The notes under the pieces: generated by a model | What the model was told of the DNA's origin: nothing | The model's database searches: none | What the model saw: the letters and a program-made list of their open reading frames with translations, nothing else | In this document: positions 62,810 to 64,000 of the stretch, piece by piece | Position numbering within the stretch: position 1 is the stretch's first letter | Layout: every line of letters begins with the position of its first letter | NCBI RefSeq assembly: GCF_009498275.1 | Contig: NZ_CP045643.1 | Location: forward strand, 5,704,001 to 5,768,000 | Reading direction: 5' to 3' | Source of the DNA: Streptomyces fagopyri | GTDB taxonomy: Bacteria; Actinomycetota; Actinomycetes; Streptomycetales; Streptomycetaceae | Length of the DNA: 64,000 nucleotides | Made by a program: the position numbers and the translations under genes

Positions 62810-63562
62810 TCAATCAGACTTCCGCATCTGCCTTCGAAGGTCGGCAGGGGTGCGCCAGGATTCTCCAGGGAAGCTTTTGTGGCACATGAGGTGGCAGTCC
62901 GCGCACAGCAGGGCAAGATCTGCGATCCGGGTCTCCGTCACACCCGATATGTGGAGAGGCAGCCTGTGGTGGACCTCGATGTACCCGGCTCCCAGCTCGC
63001 CATAGGCAGTGCTGAAGTCGAACGAGCACACTTCACAGTGCAGAGTGCCGCCCTCCTCCAGGACCGCCCGGATCTTCCGGTCGCGCAGAGGCCTGCTCCG
63101 TTCACGGTGGAGGGCCCAGCGCGTGAGGAGCTGCCCCTCGCGTGCCGCGTCCGCTTCGCCTTCCGGGGCCGGGGTGCCGATGATCTCGGCCGACGCCATA
63201 CCCGCACGCACGGCCTTGGCGGTGGCAAGCATCTGGTCGGGACGGTCTGTGAAGTCGGCCACCACCTCACTAGTCAGTCGGCCGCTCTTCATGGGGGCCC
63301 CGCGGTATTCGGCCCTGGCTGTCACGATGTTGCCCGCCTTCAGGCTGACGCTGCCCGGGGGGCGGAACTTCGGATCCGCCGCCGCGCCATCGTGCAGCGG
63401 CAGTCGGCTGAGGAGCTGGGACAGGTCCTGCACCTGCTGGTCGGTTGTCCGAAGCTCTCGCCATTCGTTTTCGGCAACGAGCGCGCAGGCCAGCACCAGC
63501 TCGTCCCGAGTCCAGTCGATTCTCGCCACAGCGGTATCGTGCGAGCATTCGAAATTGCCCAT
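62810..63562 (-). CDS. HNH restriction-type endonuclease
   Basis: The 250-residue protein has an N-terminal region ('IDWTRDELVLACALVAENEWRELRTTDQQVQDLSQLLSRLPLH', 'KFRPPGSVSLKAGNI', 'EYRGAPMKSGRLTSEVVADF') shared with many predicted restriction endonucleases, and a C-terminal McrA-type HNH: 'CEVCSFDF', 'YIEVHHRLPL' and 'LLCADCHLMCHK'. It is divergent from a cytosine methyltransferase, so it is probably the cleaving partner of a restriction-modification pair. The ATG at 63562 (MGNFECSHD) is chosen; a longer reading is possible. Confidence 0.85.
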   Translation of the reverse strand: MGNFECSHDTAVARIDWTRDELVLACALVAENEWRELRTTDQQVQDLSQLLSRLPLHDGAAADPKFRPPGSVSLKAGNIVTARAEYRGAPMKSGRLTSEVVADFTDRPDQMLATAKAVRAGMASAEIIGTPAPEGEADAAREGQLLTRWALHRERSRPLRDRKIRAVLEEGGTLHCEVCSFDFSTAYGELGAGYIEVHHRLPLHISGVTETRIADLALLCADCHLMCHKSFPGESWRTPADLRRQMRKSD

Positions 63563-63705
63563 GGTGCTGGTGACCGAGGTAGTGCAGAGGATGCCGCACA
63601 CTGGTGTGTGCCGCCGTGTCGAGACGCAATGTCAGTGGGTCGTGTCACCCTCTGTGATGGCTGCCGCATGAGGCGTCACTGGTATTCATGCAAGAGGAGG
63701 GGCCA

Positions 63706-64000
63706 TGACGGGGACTGACCGGGGCTACACGTCGATCGAGATCTGCGCCGGCGCTGGCGGGCAGGCGATCGGACTGCACATGGCCGGTTTCAGACACCTT
63801 GCCCTCATCGAAATCGACAAGTACGCGGCGGCCACGCTGCGCGAGAACATCGAGGTGCACCCGAAGTGGGACTGGGAGCGCGCCAACTGCGATGTCCTCT
63901 GCCAGGACGTGACGGAGTTCGACCCCGCGCGCGACTTGGTCAAGAGTGCCGGTCTCTACAAGCGGGGTGAGGTTGACCTGCTTGCCGGCGGTGTGCCGTG
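63706..64000 (+). CDS. C5-cytosine DNA methyltransferase (3' truncated by window)
   Basis: The first 98 residues show motif I 'SIEICAGAGGQAIGLHMAGF' for AdoMet binding and 'IEIDKYAAATLRENI' (motif II); the window ends at 'LLAGGVP', immediately before the motif IV Pro-Cys catalytic site. AGAGGAGG precedes the ATG at 63706. It is divergent from the HNH gene and probably protects DNA from it. Confidence 0.93.

Overview
The window is a very GC-rich, high-coding-density actinobacterial chromosome segment, almost certainly Streptomyces. It carries an SsgA-family sporulation protein (best match SsgG), DasR-type operators beside GlcNAc phosphotransferase genes, a DUF397/XRE/RsbW-like regulator trio, DUF6479, DUF2510-RDD and SUKH-4 proteins, and many GTG starts. 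From memory, not computed, the stretch from about 15.7 to 48 kb follows the order of the S. coelicolor SCO2897-SCO2928 neighbourhood in reverse. Most genes look like ordinary chromosome; the two ends are more accessory.

Layout. 0-4.7 kb: the 3' part of a xanthine dehydrogenase-like molybdenum subunit, a tiny membrane protein, an orphan SUKH-4 immunity-type protein, a DUF6479 protein and a possible tiny secreted protein. 4.7-10.8 kb: tRNA-Cys, an MFS exporter, a Doc/Fic toxin remnant, a DEAD-family helicase, an IclR regulator and a secreted Lon-type (S16) protease. 10.8-15.8 kb: an ArsR-like regulator with its own triple-site operator, then a four-gene, translationally coupled quaternary-amine (OpuC/OsmU type) ABC importer. 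15.8-24.5 kb: an Lrp/AsnC regulator divergent from 4-hydroxyphenylpyruvate dioxygenase, a TPR protein, an FAD oxidase, ssgG and two tandem RDD membrane proteins. 24.5-31.4 kb: a secreted M6 (immune inhibitor A type) metalloprotease, pncA and pncB for NAD salvage, and clpS with a DUF2017 gene. 31.4-36 kb: an amino-acid permease, then a protein-bound-sulfur cysteine pathway (Mec+ protease, Cys-rich leader peptide, CysO carrier, CysM synthase), a large compound inverted repeat and a membrane-anchored PemK toxin. 36-42.3 kb: an MBL-fold hydrolase, two PTS IIC genes (nagE2/nagE1 type) and the IIB gene nagF with DasR-like sites, rph, a small secreted protein, rdgB and tRNA-Leu.

42.3-53.5 kb: an HNH nuclease with four repeated modules, bcp peroxiredoxin, DUF3618, a GroES-like protein, a guanidine exporter (gdx) under what I read as a guanidine-III riboswitch, a large class A PBP divergent from a three-gene ABC-2 exporter, a DUF1707/LiaF-like protein and an SGNH hydrolase. 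53.5-64 kb: a DUF445 protein, an MFS sugar-porter-type carrier, small membrane proteins, a GlxA/AraC regulator, a 22-bp tandem repeat, then DUF397-XRE divergent from an RsbW-like ATPase, and an HNH nuclease divergent from a C5-cytosine methyltransferase cut by the window end.

The clearest functional units are the sulfur-carrier cysteine operon with its attenuator, the riboswitch-gdx pair, the DasR-type GlcNAc PTS set, the Lrp-hppD divergon, the OpuC-type importer and the right-end restriction-modification/regulator cluster. Many genes here have a TANNNT-like -10 hexamer 6-7 nt before the start codon and no Shine-Dalgarno, suggesting leaderless transcripts.
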